Counted from the stretch's first letter, positions 1 through 8,214 are shown. The stretch is DNA of 64,000 nt from Prevotella sp. UBA2809 (GCA_002351725.1 DEHD01000025.1:64353-128352); one strand, 5' to 3'. The notes: generated by a model from the sequence alone, not told the origin. Made by a program: numbers and translations.

Positions 1-53
1 CAACTGACTAGTAACATGGTTACACCGATTATTATATATAATAAACGCTTCAT
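1..53 (-). CDS. N-terminal fragment of an exported protein (partial)
   Basis: Seventeen codons read leftward off the window edge without a stop, starting with ATG 12 bases after the stop of the Wzi-like gene. The peptide opens MKRLLYIIIGVTMLLVS, two basic residues followed by a hydrophobic stretch, as in a signal peptide or lipoprotein leader. The short spacing suggests co-transcription with the upstream wzi-like gene. Nothing of the mature protein is visible, so its function is unknown. Confidence 0.5.
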   Translation of the reverse strand, partial: MKRLLYIIIGVTMLLVS

Positions 54-65
54 CTTTACGAACTG

Positions 66-1550
66 TTATTTAATTAATCCTGTTTTAACGATAGACAGCT
101 GTAAGCCGAAATTGTCGCCTCGCAATTTACCGAAGTCGGCAGCAACAGCACCTTTTATGCTCCAACCATCCTTCAGCATGTAATCAGCCTCAGCCATACA
201 ACTAATATTTTCCATGGGGTTGTCTGGCAGGTAATAATATGAGCCATAACTCTTTTGCCAAGACGCCAGCACACGATAATTCAACTGGTGCATGGGCGAA
301 CCGCTAATACCTAAATGCCAAGCCACAAAGCGGTTATGTTCCACCTCAATATGCCCATCGGTATTATATAGAGGAGATAGATAAAGCGGATTACCCATCA
401 CCTGTCCCCAATGCTGCCAACCTGTATAGAGATGATGATTATAGTAATTGTCGCGACCACTTATTTGGTAGCCTACATTACTAGTCTTATCATGATAAAC
501 CGGCCCTGCCTGATACTTGGTATAAAGGTACTCTACAACAATATTGTTTAGCCACGTATTATCTTTCAGTTTCAGTTCGGCACCTAACAGCCAATCCTTA
601 AAGTCATACCAGAAGTACTTATCACCACTCTTATTCACATGAAACATCATAGAGTTATCCTCGAAAAACTGATCGGCATATACAGCCAGATTCCATGTGG
701 GTTGATCGTAACTAAAACGTGCTACCCACGCCCCCAACTGGTTACCTTCGGCATTTTTAAAATCGCCATCGGTAGCATCTGTACCGCCAGGAATAAAGGC
801 ATTCTTAAAAGCTCTCAGTCCCCCATCATTGTCATACACCTTTTCTACTCCATTCTCAAACAAATGCGAAGTGCCTCCAAACTGACAAGCCATTTCCAAG
901 CCTAACTCAGCAGTAAAGTTGCCTGGACCAATCTTCAGATATCCAGCCTTACTATGGTAAAGCGTACCCTCAGTGTAACGATTCTGTGGGGCTACAAAAT
1001 CCTTCTGCCAACCATCGTCGGTGGTTTTACCGTAAGCAATATGCCCTTTCAGCGCCAACCACTTATTTGTACCAGGTATTGTCCAATATTCAGGCAGAGC
1101 CAATCGTACTTGTGGCACAGGACGAGCATTGATGCCCAGCGTCTGTGAGCCAGAACTCAGTTCCTGATTCTTCAGCTCCAGGGGATATTCCTTGGCGCCA
1201 ACAGTAAGCGTACCCTTAAGCCAGCGAGCTTCAACATAGGCCTGCTGCACTACCAAAGTACTTGTGAGCCCTGCGGCTACAGCTACATCAATACCATAGC
1301 CTACTCCCCACTTCCTGCCATTGTCGGCCGAAAGAGGTCTGGACAGGGCACCACGCAGATAGCCATTAGTCGTTTTCAGCGAACTGAGACCATACTTATT
1401 GGCATTGAGCCATAAGGGGGTGTTATCGCCAATTGAGAGTGTAGTCTGCAGCTCGGCTCGATAGCAAAGGCTATCAGTAAGCGAACGTTGCTGTGCGCTC
1501 AGAGCCAAGGGACTACACATTATTATTAATATAGATAGTATTTTCTTCAT
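66..1550 (-). CDS. Wzi-family capsule assembly outer-membrane protein
   Basis: A 494-residue protein with a signal peptide (MKKILSILIIMC, cleavage near SAQQ), followed by a long run of alternating aromatic and polar strands typical of an outer-membrane beta-barrel. Segments such as TPLWLNANKYGL near the mature N-terminus, and repeated strands with W, Y and N, resemble the Bacteroidota capsule assembly Wzi family. In E. coli, Wzi helps attach capsule to the cell surface; a similar role here is inferred. The start at 1550 was chosen because the signal peptide begins there and a TACCTTTG promoter element lies only 8 bases upstream. An upstream reading-frame extension would run across that promoter and the heptamer repeats, so it is not coding. 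Confidence 0.8.
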   Translation of the reverse strand: MKKILSILIIMCSPLALSAQQRSLTDSLCYRAELQTTLSIGDNTPLWLNANKYGLSSLKTTNGYLRGALSRPLSADNGRKWGVGYGIDVAVAAGLTSTLVVQQAYVEARWLKGTLTVGAKEYPLELKNQELSSGSQTLGINARPVPQVRLALPEYWTIPGTNKWLALKGHIAYGKTTDDGWQKDFVAPQNRYTEGTLYHSKAGYLKIGPGNFTAELGLEMACQFGGTSHLFENGVEKVYDNDGGLRAFKNAFIPGGTDATDGDFKNAEGNQLGAWVARFSYDQPTWNLAVYADQFFEDNSMMFHVNKSGDKYFWYDFKDWLLGAELKLKDNTWLNNIVVEYLYTKYQAGPVYHDKTSNVGYQISGRDNYYNHHLYTGWQHWGQVMGNPLYLSPLYNTDGHIEVEHNRFVAWHLGISGSPMHQLNYRVLASWQKSYGSYYYLPDNPMENISCMAEADYMLKDGWSIKGAVAADFGKLRGDNFGLQLSIVKTGLIK

Positions 1551-1558
1551 TCTGGGGG

Positions 1559-1566
1559 CAAAGGTA
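1559..1566 (-). promoter_or_regulatory. -7 promoter element of the wzi-like gene
   Basis: TACCTTTG read on the minus strand, the Bacteroidota primary sigma -7 box. Only 8 bases separate it from the ATG at 1550, so the mRNA should have almost no leader. The -33 position falls in the heptamer array at 1577-1604. Confidence 0.65.
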
Positions 1567-1576
1567 CTAATAAAAA

Positions 1577-1604
1577 GTGAAAAGCGAAAAGTGAAAAGTG
1601 AAAA
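1577..1604. repeat. Four tandem heptamers (GTGAAAA type)
   Basis: GTGAAAA at 1577, GCGAAAA at 1584, GTGAAAA at 1591 and GTGAAAA at 1598; on the minus strand this reads TTTTCAC repeated. It sits just upstream of the wzi-like -7 box, in the -33 region. Related period-7 arrays occur at 11496, 43019 and 52451. Confidence 0.85.
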
Positions 1605-1649
1605 AATAAGGGAAATAGGGATTTTCCTCCATCTGTTTAGGGAAAATCC

Positions 1650-1681
1650 TTTGTATATGATGCAAAAATGTTGTTCCTTTG
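1650..1681 (+). promoter_or_regulatory. Promoter of the histidine-rich exported protein gene
   Basis: TTTG at 1650-1653, a 20-base spacer and TTCCTTTG at 1674-1681, one base off the TAnnTTTG consensus. Transcription would begin near 1687, leaving a leader of about 110 bases before the ATG at 1801. The leader holds short self-complementary stretches (CAAGCTTG near 1734) but no recognised element. Confidence 0.5.
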
Positions 1682-1800
1682 CAATGTGAATAATAAAAAA
1701 GAATGTCGAACGTTTTCGAAAGTGAGAGCAGAACAAGCTTGCTTGGTATGCCGAACGTAGAAAAGGTAAAACGAAGTTTAACAATTAAAACGATACGATT

Positions 1801-2661
1801 ATGAAGAAGATGTTTTTCGCACTGATGGTGATGCTGACCTCTACAATGGCAGCTAGTGCAATGAGCTACGAGCAGGCTCGCAACGAAGCCCTGTTCCTCA
1901 CCGATAAGATGGCGTACGAGCTGAATCTCACTGACGAGCAGTATGAGGCTGCATATGAAATAAACCTCGACTATCTGATGGGAGTAGCCGGACGCGATGA
2001 TGTTTTTGGCACATATTGGGAGCGTCGCAATCTGGATTTGAGCTATATCCTGTACGATTGGCAGTGGAATGCATACATTGCTGCTTCATATTTCTACCGT
2101 CCACTGTATTGGGAGGCTGGATATTGGCACTTTGGAATATATCGTATATATCCACATCGTGATTTCTTCTACTTCGGACGTCCTCACTTCTATGCTACTT
2201 ACCGTGGTGGACATGCTTGGCACATCCATGGCGCTCGTGGCTACTACTACGGACACAGAAACCACTTCCGTCCAGCTCACAGAGAGCACTTCGGTATGCA
2301 TGACCGCTGGAATCGTGGAGACTTCCGCAATCCTCGTCATAGCTCAACACGTGTAACAGGTCGTCACCACGACAACCATCGCATCGAAGGCCGCCCAAAC
2401 AACCATCGCATAGAGAATCACTCTGGTAATCGTCACGACGACGTATATCGCCACTCTGATTCACATCGCAATAACACCTCGTTTGGTGGCTATCGCAATG
2501 GATCACACAGCAGCAGTTCGCACAGCGTTGGCTCGCATAGCAGTTCTCACAGTGGTTCTCATGGAACTCGCAGTATAGGTGGCGGCTCACATAGTAGCTC
2601 AAGCCACTCTCATGGCGGAGGTTCGCATGGTGGAGGCTCACGTGGTGGTGGTCGAAGATAA
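1801..2661 (+). CDS. Exported histidine/glycine/serine-rich protein
   Basis: A 286-residue protein with a clear signal peptide (MKKMFFALMVMLTSTMAASA). The first part (about 20-110) is an ordinary globular region rich in Y, E and D with the phrase LTDEQYEAAYEINLDYL. From about 120 onward composition shifts to H, R, Y and G, and the last 60 residues are almost only S, H and G ending in a Gly-Arg tail. The N-terminal part resembles conserved hypothetical proteins of Prevotella and Bacteroides. The His-rich tail suggests metal binding or interaction with polysaccharide, but that is inference from composition only. Apparent long reading frames on the opposite strand are by-products of this biased composition. 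Confidence 0.75.
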   Translation: MKKMFFALMVMLTSTMAASAMSYEQARNEALFLTDKMAYELNLTDEQYEAAYEINLDYLMGVAGRDDVFGTYWERRNLDLSYILYDWQWNAYIAASYFYRPLYWEAGYWHFGIYRIYPHRDFFYFGRPHFYATYRGGHAWHIHGARGYYYGHRNHFRPAHREHFGMHDRWNRGDFRNPRHSSTRVTGRHHDNHRIEGRPNNHRIENHSGNRHDDVYRHSDSHRNNTSFGGYRNGSHSSSSHSVGSHSSSHSGSHGTRSIGGGSHSSSSHSHGGGSHGGGSRGGGRR

Positions 2662-2662
2662 C

Positions 2663-3169
2663 CTATAGTTCGAGTGTACGAACCTCAGCATTCGACATCC
2701 TCTGAATATCGCTCATTGATTTTTGATAATAAACTGATTGTATAGCTTTGTTGATGATGCCATGGCCTACGGCCAACACCTTCTTTCCAGGAAATGTCCT
2801 CTTGACATAAGCGATGAATTCGCCAGCCCTGGAAAGAAGGTTTTCTAATGTTTCTATGTCATCAGGCCATGTCTCACCTTTTAAGTCTGGAATATATCGC
2901 CCGGTAAAACTTCCCCAGTCTCGCTCACGGAGCAATGGAGTAGACAGCACCTCAAGATGATGTGGCTCTGCAATTATCTTAGCTGTATCAACAGACCGCT
3001 TCAGATCGCTGGCAATCACCACATCCAAAGGTTTATTCTTCCATTCCTCACTGAACTCGCGGGCTTGTTTTATACCATTCTCATTCAGCTGTCCCTGAGT
3101 CTGTCCTTGCATTATCTGGTTGGCGTTATCTACCGTTTCGCCATGTCTAACTAAGTATAAAGTTGTCAT
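2663..3169 (-). CDS. Histidine phosphatase (phosphoglycerate mutase-like) family protein
   Basis: A 168-residue protein opening MTTLYLVRHGETVDN, the RHG motif whose His is the phospho-acceptor in this superfamily. The second catalytic His lies in VLAVGHG near residue 135, and an acid in the RERDWG region (about 82) completes the site. Length and the missing mutase insertions favour a small-molecule or phosphoprotein phosphatase over a glycolytic mutase; the substrate cannot be read from sequence. An alternative ATG lies 6 bases upstream. The gene ends 2 bases after the convergent His-rich gene, leaving no room for a separate terminator. Confidence 0.85.
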   Translation of the reverse strand: MTTLYLVRHGETVDNANQIMQGQTQGQLNENGIKQAREFSEEWKNKPLDVVIASDLKRSVDTAKIIAEPHHLEVLSTPLLRERDWGSFTGRYIPDLKGETWPDDIETLENLLSRAGEFIAYVKRTFPGKKVLAVGHGIINKAIQSVYYQKSMSDIQRMSNAEVRTLEL

Positions 3170-3188
3170 TATCATTTAATTTTTGGCG

Positions 3189-3196
3189 CAAAAATA
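3189..3196 (-). promoter_or_regulatory. -7 element for the histidine phosphatase gene
   Basis: TATTTTTG on the minus strand, 20 bases upstream of the ATG at 3169. No good TTTG is seen at the -33 distance. Confidence 0.45.
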
Positions 3197-3204
3197 CATA
3201 ATTA

Positions 3205-3236
3205 TTTGTTGATTCCACCTTATTTTATTATATTTG
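3205..3236 (+). promoter_or_regulatory. Promoter of the HdeD-like gene
   Basis: TTTG at 3205-3208, a 20-base spacer and TATATTTG at 3229-3236, a full match to the Bacteroidota promoter consensus. The leader to the ATG at 3263 is about 20 bases. Confidence 0.75.
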
Positions 3237-3262
3237 CAGCGTAAAACTTAGAAATTATAAAG

Positions 3263-3907
3263 ATGAAAATATTACAAAGTTCCATTTTCCGTGCCATTTG
3301 TGCCATAGCCATTGGTATCATGTTGATAAAGTTTCCTGATAATACTGTAACTTGGATTACAGTAGCTATTGGAATACTCTTCCTATTGTCAGGAGTCATT
3401 TCTGTAGTAGTTTATTTCAATGCAAGCAAGCATGTATCCGATTATAAGATTATGGATTCAAACGGCCATGTAATTGCTGGTGAGAAACCAACTTTTCCAT
3501 TGGTTGGCTTAGGTAGTATCATTCTCGGATTATTACTTGCTCTGACTCCAAGCATTTTCATCAAGGCTCTTATGTATATAATCGGAGCCATATTAATACT
3601 TGGCGCCATCAATCAATTTATGGTTTTGGTCAGAGGCCGCAGATTCGGAAAAATAGGCTTTGGTTATTGGATATTCCCATCGCTGATTCTGCTTACAGGT
3701 CTATACGTAATGCTTAAACCTATGGATCCTGCAAGTTTAGCAATGATTATTCTGGGTTGGTGTTCACTTCTTTATGGTGTAACTGAAATCATTAACTCTC
3801 TGAAAATTCACTCTAACAGACGTAAAGCAGAGAAAGTTCAGGAAATCCCTGTTGCAGAAGAAGTAAAAGATGAAAATGAAGTTACGGAAGTGACTACACT
3901 CCCGTAA
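3263..3907 (+). CDS. HdeD/DUF308-family integral membrane protein
   Basis: A 214-residue protein with about six hydrophobic segments arranged in pairs (for example IFRAICAIAIGIMLI, VAIGILFLLSGVISVVV, LGSIILGLLLALT), which is the DUF308 repeat layout found in HdeD, an acid-stress membrane protein of E. coli. The C-terminal 30 residues are hydrophilic and acidic (EEVKDENEVTEV) and should be cytoplasmic. Homologues are widespread in Bacteroidales without a defined role. It has its own promoter and overlaps the convergent uridine kinase gene by 14 bases at the stop. Confidence 0.75.
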   Translation: MKILQSSIFRAICAIAIGIMLIKFPDNTVTWITVAIGILFLLSGVISVVVYFNASKHVSDYKIMDSNGHVIAGEKPTFPLVGLGSIILGLLLALTPSIFIKALMYIIGAILILGAINQFMVLVRGRRFGKIGFGYWIFPSLILLTGLYVMLKPMDPASLAMIILGWCSLLYGVTEIINSLKIHSNRRKAEKVQEIPVAEEVKDENEVTEVTTLP

Positions 3908-4508
3908 CTATTCCCTCAATATATGTCTTAAGAATGTGGATACCCGTACGGTTATCCCCTCCCCAAGGTACTATAAGGTCAGCGAATTTCTTTGTTGGCT
4001 CAATAAACTGTTCATGCATAGGCTTAAGAACCTTCTCATAACGATCAAGAACCATATCAACAGTACGTCCACGTTCTACCACATCACGACGTATGTTTCT
4101 AATCAATCTTACATCGCTATCAGTATCAACAAAGATCTTCAAATCCATCATATCACGCAGCTTCTTATAGTGCAAAGCCATGATTCCCTCGATAATAATC
4201 ACAGGCTTTGGTTCTACGTGAATGGTTTCCTTCTGACGGTTGCTCTCAATATATGAATAGGTAGGCTGTTCAATTGCCTCACCACTCTTCAACTTCTTTA
4301 TATGCTCTGTAAGCAACTTCCAGTCGAAAGCATCAGGATGGTCAAAATTGATAGCCTTACGTTCTTCCGGTGTCATTCCTGTGGTATCGTTATAATACGA
4401 GTCGAGGGGAACAACTGCCGCACAATGTGGTGGCAGAGCTTTGGCTATTCGCTTAACAACGGTAGTTTTGCCAGAACCTGTACCGCCTGCAATTCCAATA
4501 ATTGTCAT
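3894..4508 (-). CDS. udk: Uridine kinase
   Basis: A 204-residue P-loop kinase with the Walker A GGTGSGKTT at residues 8-16, followed by the substrate-binding segment DSYYND and the LID-region arginines (RRDVVERGR) of the uridine/cytidine kinase family. It phosphorylates uridine and cytidine to their monophosphates in pyrimidine salvage. Length and motif order match Udk well. Its ATG overlaps the stop of the upstream glycosylase-like gene by 4 bases (ATGA), so EEP nuclease, glycosylase-like protein and udk form one operon. Confidence 0.93.
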   Translation of the reverse strand: MTIIGIAGGTGSGKTTVVKRIAKALPPHCAAVVPLDSYYNDTTGMTPEERKAINFDHPDAFDWKLLTEHIKKLKSGEAIEQPTYSYIESNRQKETIHVEPKPVIIIEGIMALHYKKLRDMMDLKIFVDTDSDVRLIRNIRRDVVERGRTVDMVLDRYEKVLKPMHEQFIEPTKKFADLIVPWGGDNRTGIHILKTYIEGIVTGV

Positions 4509-5083
4509 AACTCAAGGTATTTAAAAACTATATTATAATAATCTGCTTTACGTTCAGCCCGCATTGGATAGGCTCTTGAGCTGCTTGGCATGCGATATAG
4601 CCTCAGTTCACGGTCATCAAGAAGAAATTCTGCGAACTCACCCACTTTAGGGCTCTTGATTCCATAATGATTACAGAATACATCCGTAGCCAATTGACCT
4701 GCTGTTATCACTGCCTTACATTCAGGCAATTTCCGCAGCATACCATCCAAATCCGTCTCTTCTACTATTTCAAGATCCTTGTCAGATGCATTATCCTTTG
4801 TTCTGCGGATTTTTGTTGCTGTATCATACATCGCAATTCCTTTTTCATTAAGGAACGGAATAATGCTATCCAGATTATAGCGTTTCTCCTGTTCTAATAC
4901 AAAATGCTGCTTATCGCCATAGAAACAGATTCCAAAGATACGCCACATGTCGTTGATGAAGTTGGGATAATAGAAACGCATACACCATCGCTTCTCTGCA
5001 GGAGGGAATGTACCAAGCATAAGCAATTTTGCGTTCTCAGGCAGAAAAGGCTCGAAGGGATGTTTCTCTATAATCTCACTCAT
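4505..5083 (-). CDS. Uracil-DNA glycosylase-fold family protein
   Basis: A 192-residue protein with LLMLGTFPP near residue 20, the glycosylase motif-1 position, ITAGQLAT in the middle and MPSSSRAYPM near residue 165, which corresponds to the second conserved motif. These fit the uracil-DNA glycosylase superfamily (mismatch-type branch) found widely in Bacteroidota; removal of damaged bases is the family function, not shown here. ATG at 5083 is preferred because it overlaps the last base of the preceding stop (TGATG); a GTG three bases earlier is also possible. It is translationally coupled on both sides. Confidence 0.75.
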   Translation of the reverse strand: MSEIIEKHPFEPFLPENAKLLMLGTFPPAEKRWCMRFYYPNFINDMWRIFGICFYGDKQHFVLEQEKRYNLDSIIPFLNEKGIAMYDTATKIRRTKDNASDKDLEIVEETDLDGMLRKLPECKAVITAGQLATDVFCNHYGIKSPKVGEFAEFLLDDRELRLYRMPSSSRAYPMRAERKADYYNIVFKYLEL

Positions 5084-6126
5084 CACTTTTTCTTCAGATA
5101 AACAAGCGTTGGCAAATGGTCGCTAAATCCATTTAGCCATTTTCCCCCAGCACTTGTACGCAAAGTATTACCTCTATGCTCACCTTCTTGCTGTATCAGA
5201 TAATCACGGCGGAATATCTGATAATCCAGAAGTTTCAAAGTCGAGTAATCCTTTGTACCTGACTTGTCAAGCAGATTTGCAGAAAGGATAATCTGATCAA
5301 ACAGATTCCATGAGCCTTGGAATTGTAGAGTTCCGTGGCCAGCAGCCAGTACATTCCACCAAGGATTCCATAGTCCACCCTCTTCTACCTCACTTATCTC
5401 GCGCTTTGCACCAAGGCACTTTGCCATAGAAGCATCCTGGGGGTCATCATTCATATCACCCATAATAAAAAGCTTCACATTAGGATCATCCTTCTGCAGT
5501 GAATCTTTAACAACCCTTAGTTGCGTTCCTCCATCTTCACGAGCATACGATTTTGCCCCACGTGAAGGCAGATGGTTTACTATTATAGTAACGTGTTCCT
5601 TAGCCAAAGTTCCACTAACCACCAAGAAACCACGAGTTGTCCTATCTGCATCCTCTGGTCTATTATATATATAAGGTATAAGCTTAAAGTTTCTCACCTT
5701 AAACAATTGAGAATTATAGAGCAATGCGCAATCTATTCCTCGCTTATCAGGTCCCTCTACGTGAACAAACTGGATGTTACGGGCTTTCAGTACTGGTTGA
5801 TTACAGAGGTCTACTAAACACTTTGCATTCTCAACCTCAGCAACACCGATAGCAGCACATCCAATACCGGGCAACTTGTCAGTACCCATCTCGGCCAACA
5901 CACGAGCCATATTATTCAATTTTGCTTTGTATTTCTCGCCATTCCATTTGAATGAGCCTTCTGCTAAGAATTCGTAATCATTCTTTCCTTCGTCATGGCA
6001 TGTATCAAACAGATTTTCAAGGTTATAGAATCCTATGCCATAAATATTCTGTCCATTCTTATCCTTAGCCGAACATACACCCAGAACAAGAAGCGAAATA
6101 AGCAATAAAAGTTGTTTTCTGTACAT
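5083..6126 (-). CDS. Exported endonuclease/exonuclease/phosphatase family protein
   Basis: A 347-residue protein with a signal peptide (MYRKQLLLLISLLVLGVCSA) followed by the EEP fold. Visible motifs are FYNLENLFD (metal-binding Glu region), IVNHLPSRG, MGDMNDDP (the Asp/Asn pair) and the C-terminal SDHLP with the catalytic Asp-His. The fold includes nucleases and phosphoesterases; the substrate of this Bacteroidales group is not known to me. Location outside the cytoplasm suggests nutrient nucleotide or nucleic-acid breakdown rather than DNA repair. First gene of the operon with the glycosylase-like protein and udk. Confidence 0.85.
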   Translation of the reverse strand: MYRKQLLLLISLLVLGVCSAKDKNGQNIYGIGFYNLENLFDTCHDEGKNDYEFLAEGSFKWNGEKYKAKLNNMARVLAEMGTDKLPGIGCAAIGVAEVENAKCLVDLCNQPVLKARNIQFVHVEGPDKRGIDCALLYNSQLFKVRNFKLIPYIYNRPEDADRTTRGFLVVSGTLAKEHVTIIVNHLPSRGAKSYAREDGGTQLRVVKDSLQKDDPNVKLFIMGDMNDDPQDASMAKCLGAKREISEVEEGGLWNPWWNVLAAGHGTLQFQGSWNLFDQIILSANLLDKSGTKDYSTLKLLDYQIFRRDYLIQQEGEHRGNTLRTSAGGKWLNGFSDHLPTLVYLKKK

Positions 6127-6145
6127 AATCAGTTATATTTTGTTG

Positions 6146-6176
6146 CAAAAATAGCATAAAAATCCGAGTAAACAAA
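6146..6176 (-). promoter_or_regulatory. Promoter of the EEP-glycosylase-udk operon
   Basis: On the minus strand TTTG (6176-6173), a 19-base spacer and TATTTTTG (6153-6146), about 20 bases upstream of the ATG at 6126. It stands back to back with the rpmE2 promoter. Confidence 0.7.
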
Positions 6177-6193
6177 GAAAAAAGCACAAAAAG

Positions 6194-6225
6194 TTTGTAA
6201 ATTCAGAAAAATATTCGTAACTTTG
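6194..6225 (+). promoter_or_regulatory. Promoter of rpmE2
   Basis: TTTG at 6194-6197, 20-base spacer, TAACTTTG at 6218-6225. The leader to the ATG at 6277 is about 45 bases, and A/T-rich as usual before Bacteroidota ribosomal genes. Confidence 0.75.
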
Positions 6226-6276
6226 CACCCGCTTTATGCGAAATTAGTATTTATAACATTAATATTTAAACTCAAA

Positions 6277-6531
6277 ATGAAAAAAGGTATTCATCCAGAA
6301 AACTATCGCCCCGTCGTATTCAAGGATATGTCCAACGGCGATATGTTCCTTACGAAGTCTACTGCAAAGACAAATGACACTGTAGAGTTCGAAGGCGAAA
6401 CTTACCCAGTGGTAAAAGTCGAAATCTCTAGCACCTCTCACCCATTCTACACAGGTAAGAGCAAGCTCGTTGACACAGCAGGACGTGTTGATAAGTTCAT
6501 GAGCCGCTACGGTAAGGCTGCGAAGAAGTAA
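6277..6531 (+). CDS. rpmE2: 50S ribosomal protein L31 type B
   Basis: An 84-residue protein beginning MKKGIHPENYRPVVF and containing SSTSHPFYTGKSK and DKFMSRYGK, which is typical of the L31 type B family. It has no cysteines, so it is the zinc-independent paralogue of L31. The ATG at 6277 was chosen because family members begin MKKGIHP and the upstream extension crosses the promoter. It is a single-gene unit with its own promoter and terminator. Confidence 0.95.
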   Translation: MKKGIHPENYRPVVFKDMSNGDMFLTKSTAKTNDTVEFEGETYPVVKVEISSTSHPFYTGKSKLVDTAGRVDKFMSRYGKAAKK

Positions 6532-6553
6532 GATAAAACCGCAAAGAACGTTT

Positions 6554-6599
6554 AAAGATGCGTCCATGGTAGTTGCATATGCCAAGGCCGCATCTTTTT
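6554..6599 (+). terminator. rpmE2 terminator
   Basis: AAAGATGCG (6554-6562) pairs with CGCATCTTT (6589-6597), with further imperfect pairing inside, and runs into a T-stretch. It lies directly between rpmE2 and the peroxidase gene. Confidence 0.8.
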
Positions 6600-6620
6600 A
6601 TATTATTACAACCACATAAA

Positions 6621-7172
6621 ATGAAAACAGTTTACGACTTCACTGTCAAGGACAGAAAAGGCAAAGACGTATCTCTTAAGGAATACGCAAATGAAGTATT
6701 GCTTATTGTGAATACAGCAACCAAGTGTGGATTCACCCCACAATACGACGAGCTGGAGAAACTATATGAGCAGTATCACAGTCAGGGATTCGAGATTCTT
6801 GATTTCCCATGTAACCAGTTTGGACAGCAGGCTCCTGGTACCGATGAGAGCATCCATGAGTTCTGCAAGCTTAACTTTGGCACTGAATTCCCCCGTTTTA
6901 AGAAAATTAAGGTTAATGGCGATGACGCCGAACCTCTTTATAAATTCCTGCAGGAGCAGAAAGGTTTTGCCGGTTGGGACATGAGCCACAAAATTGCTCC
7001 GATTCTCGAAGACATGCTATCAAAAGAGGATCCAGATTACAAGCAGAAACCTGATATTAAGTGGAACTTCACCAAGTTCCTTATTAATAAGAAAGGTCAG
7101 GTTGTTGCACGCTTCGAGCCTACAGAGAATATCGAAAACATCGCAAAGCAAATCGAGGAATTGCTCAAGTAA
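6621..7172 (+). CDS. Glutathione peroxidase family protein
   Basis: A 183-residue thioredoxin-fold peroxidase. The peroxidatic Cys is Cys36 in NTATKCGFT, the FPCNQFG motif at residues 62-68 supplies the active-site Gln, and KWNFTKFL near residue 145 supplies Trp and Asn. Bacterial members, including E. coli BtuE, usually draw electrons from thioredoxin rather than glutathione. The neighbouring thioredoxin reductase, whose start lies only 9 bases after this stop, supports that. The ATG at 6621 matches the family N-terminus. No clear TAnnTTTG element is visible between the rpmE2 terminator and this start. Confidence 0.92.
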   Translation: MKTVYDFTVKDRKGKDVSLKEYANEVLLIVNTATKCGFTPQYDELEKLYEQYHSQGFEILDFPCNQFGQQAPGTDESIHEFCKLNFGTEFPRFKKIKVNGDDAEPLYKFLQEQKGFAGWDMSHKIAPILEDMLSKEDPDYKQKPDIKWNFTKFLINKKGQVVARFEPTENIENIAKQIEELLK

Positions 7173-7181
7173 TTTACAGTT

Positions 7182-8111
7182 ATGAAGACCAAGTGTTTAA
7201 TAATAGGTAGTGGTCCTGCAGGATATACCGCAGCAATCTACGCCTCACGCGCAAACCTCAATCCTATTGAGTACAGCGGCATGCAACCTGGTGGTCAGCT
7301 TACTCAGACTACTGAGGTCGAGAATTTCCCTGGCTATCCTCAGGGTGTTGATGGAAATCAGATGATGATGGATCTGCGCGAACAAGCCGAACGTTTTGGA
7401 ACGGACATCCGCGATGGAGAAATTATTAAAGTTGACTTCTCCAAAGCACCCTATATATGTACTGCTGATGATGGCACAGAGATCGAAGCTGATACCGTTA
7501 TCATTGCTACAGGCGCATCCGCCAAGTATCTGGGACTCGATGATGAGCGCAAGTACAACGGACAAGGTGTCTCTGCTTGTGCTACATGCGACGGATTCTT
7601 CTATCGCAAGAAGACTGTTGCCGTAGTTGGTGGTGGTGACACTGCTTGCGAAGACGCTCTCTATTTGGCAGGACTTGCAAAGAAAGTATATCTTATTGTC
7701 CGCAAACCATTCCTCCGTGCCTCTCAGGTAATGCAGCAGCGAGTTAAGGAAAACGAGAATATTGAAATTCTGTTCGAACATAACACGCTGGGGCTTTATG
7801 GCGAAAATGGTGTAGAGGGAGCTCATTTGGTTAAGCGTAAGGGCGAACCAGACGAGGAGATGGTTGATATTGCTATCGACGGTTTCTTCCTTGCTATTGG
7901 TCACAAACCTAATACAGACATTTTTAAAGAATGGTTGGACATGGACGAGGTCGGCTATCTTAAGAAGATAGACGGCACACCTAAAACAAAGATTCCCGGA
8001 GTATTTGTTGCTGGTGATTGTGCCGACCCTGTATATCGTCAAGCAATCTCTGCTGCAGGTTCTGGCTGTCAGGCTGCAATCGAAGCAGAACGATTCTTAT
8101 TAAACAGATAA
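7182..8111 (+). CDS. trxB: Thioredoxin reductase
   Basis: A 309-residue flavoprotein with an N-terminal FAD-binding GSGPAGYTAA, the redox-active Cys133-Ala-Thr-Cys136 in SACATCDGFF, the NADPH-binding VVGGGDTACEDA, and a C-terminal FAD segment GVFVAGDCAD. It transfers electrons from NADPH to thioredoxin. Length and motif order match the low-molecular-weight bacterial enzyme. It is co-transcribed with the peroxidase and ends at a strong hairpin, giving a two-gene peroxide-defence unit. Confidence 0.97.
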   Translation: MKTKCLIIGSGPAGYTAAIYASRANLNPIEYSGMQPGGQLTQTTEVENFPGYPQGVDGNQMMMDLREQAERFGTDIRDGEIIKVDFSKAPYICTADDGTEIEADTVIIATGASAKYLGLDDERKYNGQGVSACATCDGFFYRKKTVAVVGGGDTACEDALYLAGLAKKVYLIVRKPFLRASQVMQQRVKENENIEILFEHNTLGLYGENGVEGAHLVKRKGEPDEEMVDIAIDGFFLAIGHKPNTDIFKEWLDMDEVGYLKKIDGTPKTKIPGVFVAGDCADPVYRQAISAAGSGCQAAIEAERFLLNR

Positions 8112-8125
8112 GTATATATAATCAG

Positions 8126-8153
8126 AAAAGGCTCGTTTCACAACGAACCTTTT
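8126..8153. terminator. Bidirectional terminator after trxB
   Basis: AAAAGGCTCGTT (8126-8137) and AACGAACCTTTT (8142-8153) form a 12-bp stem with one mismatch and a 4-base loop. The flanking A and T runs let it work on both strands. Confidence 0.85.
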
Positions 8154-8214
8154 CCTTAATTACTTAAAAAACTAAATTAATCAACCATAAACCTTAACCA
8201 TTAAAATCTTTTTC
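8126..8214 (-). ncRNA. Candidate small RNA between trxB and the hybrid regulator
   Basis: A perfect -7 box TATCTTTG lies on the minus strand at 8227-8220 with no protein gene after it. A transcript starting near 8214 would reach the bidirectional hairpin at 8153-8126 after about 60 bases, giving an RNA of roughly 90 nt with its own terminator. The body contains loosely repeated GGTTNA units. No -33 TTTG is seen, so this is only a candidate. Confidence 0.3.

Noticed and set aside
2195..2641. Cys-rich open frame opposite the His-rich protein
   Set aside because: Cys, Asp and His content is explained by reading the repetitive His/Ser/Gly codons of the plus-strand gene backwards.
7245..8042. 265-codon open frame antisense to trxB
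   Set aside because: A shadow of the strongly conserved thioredoxin reductase; Cys- and Leu-rich product without recognisable domains.
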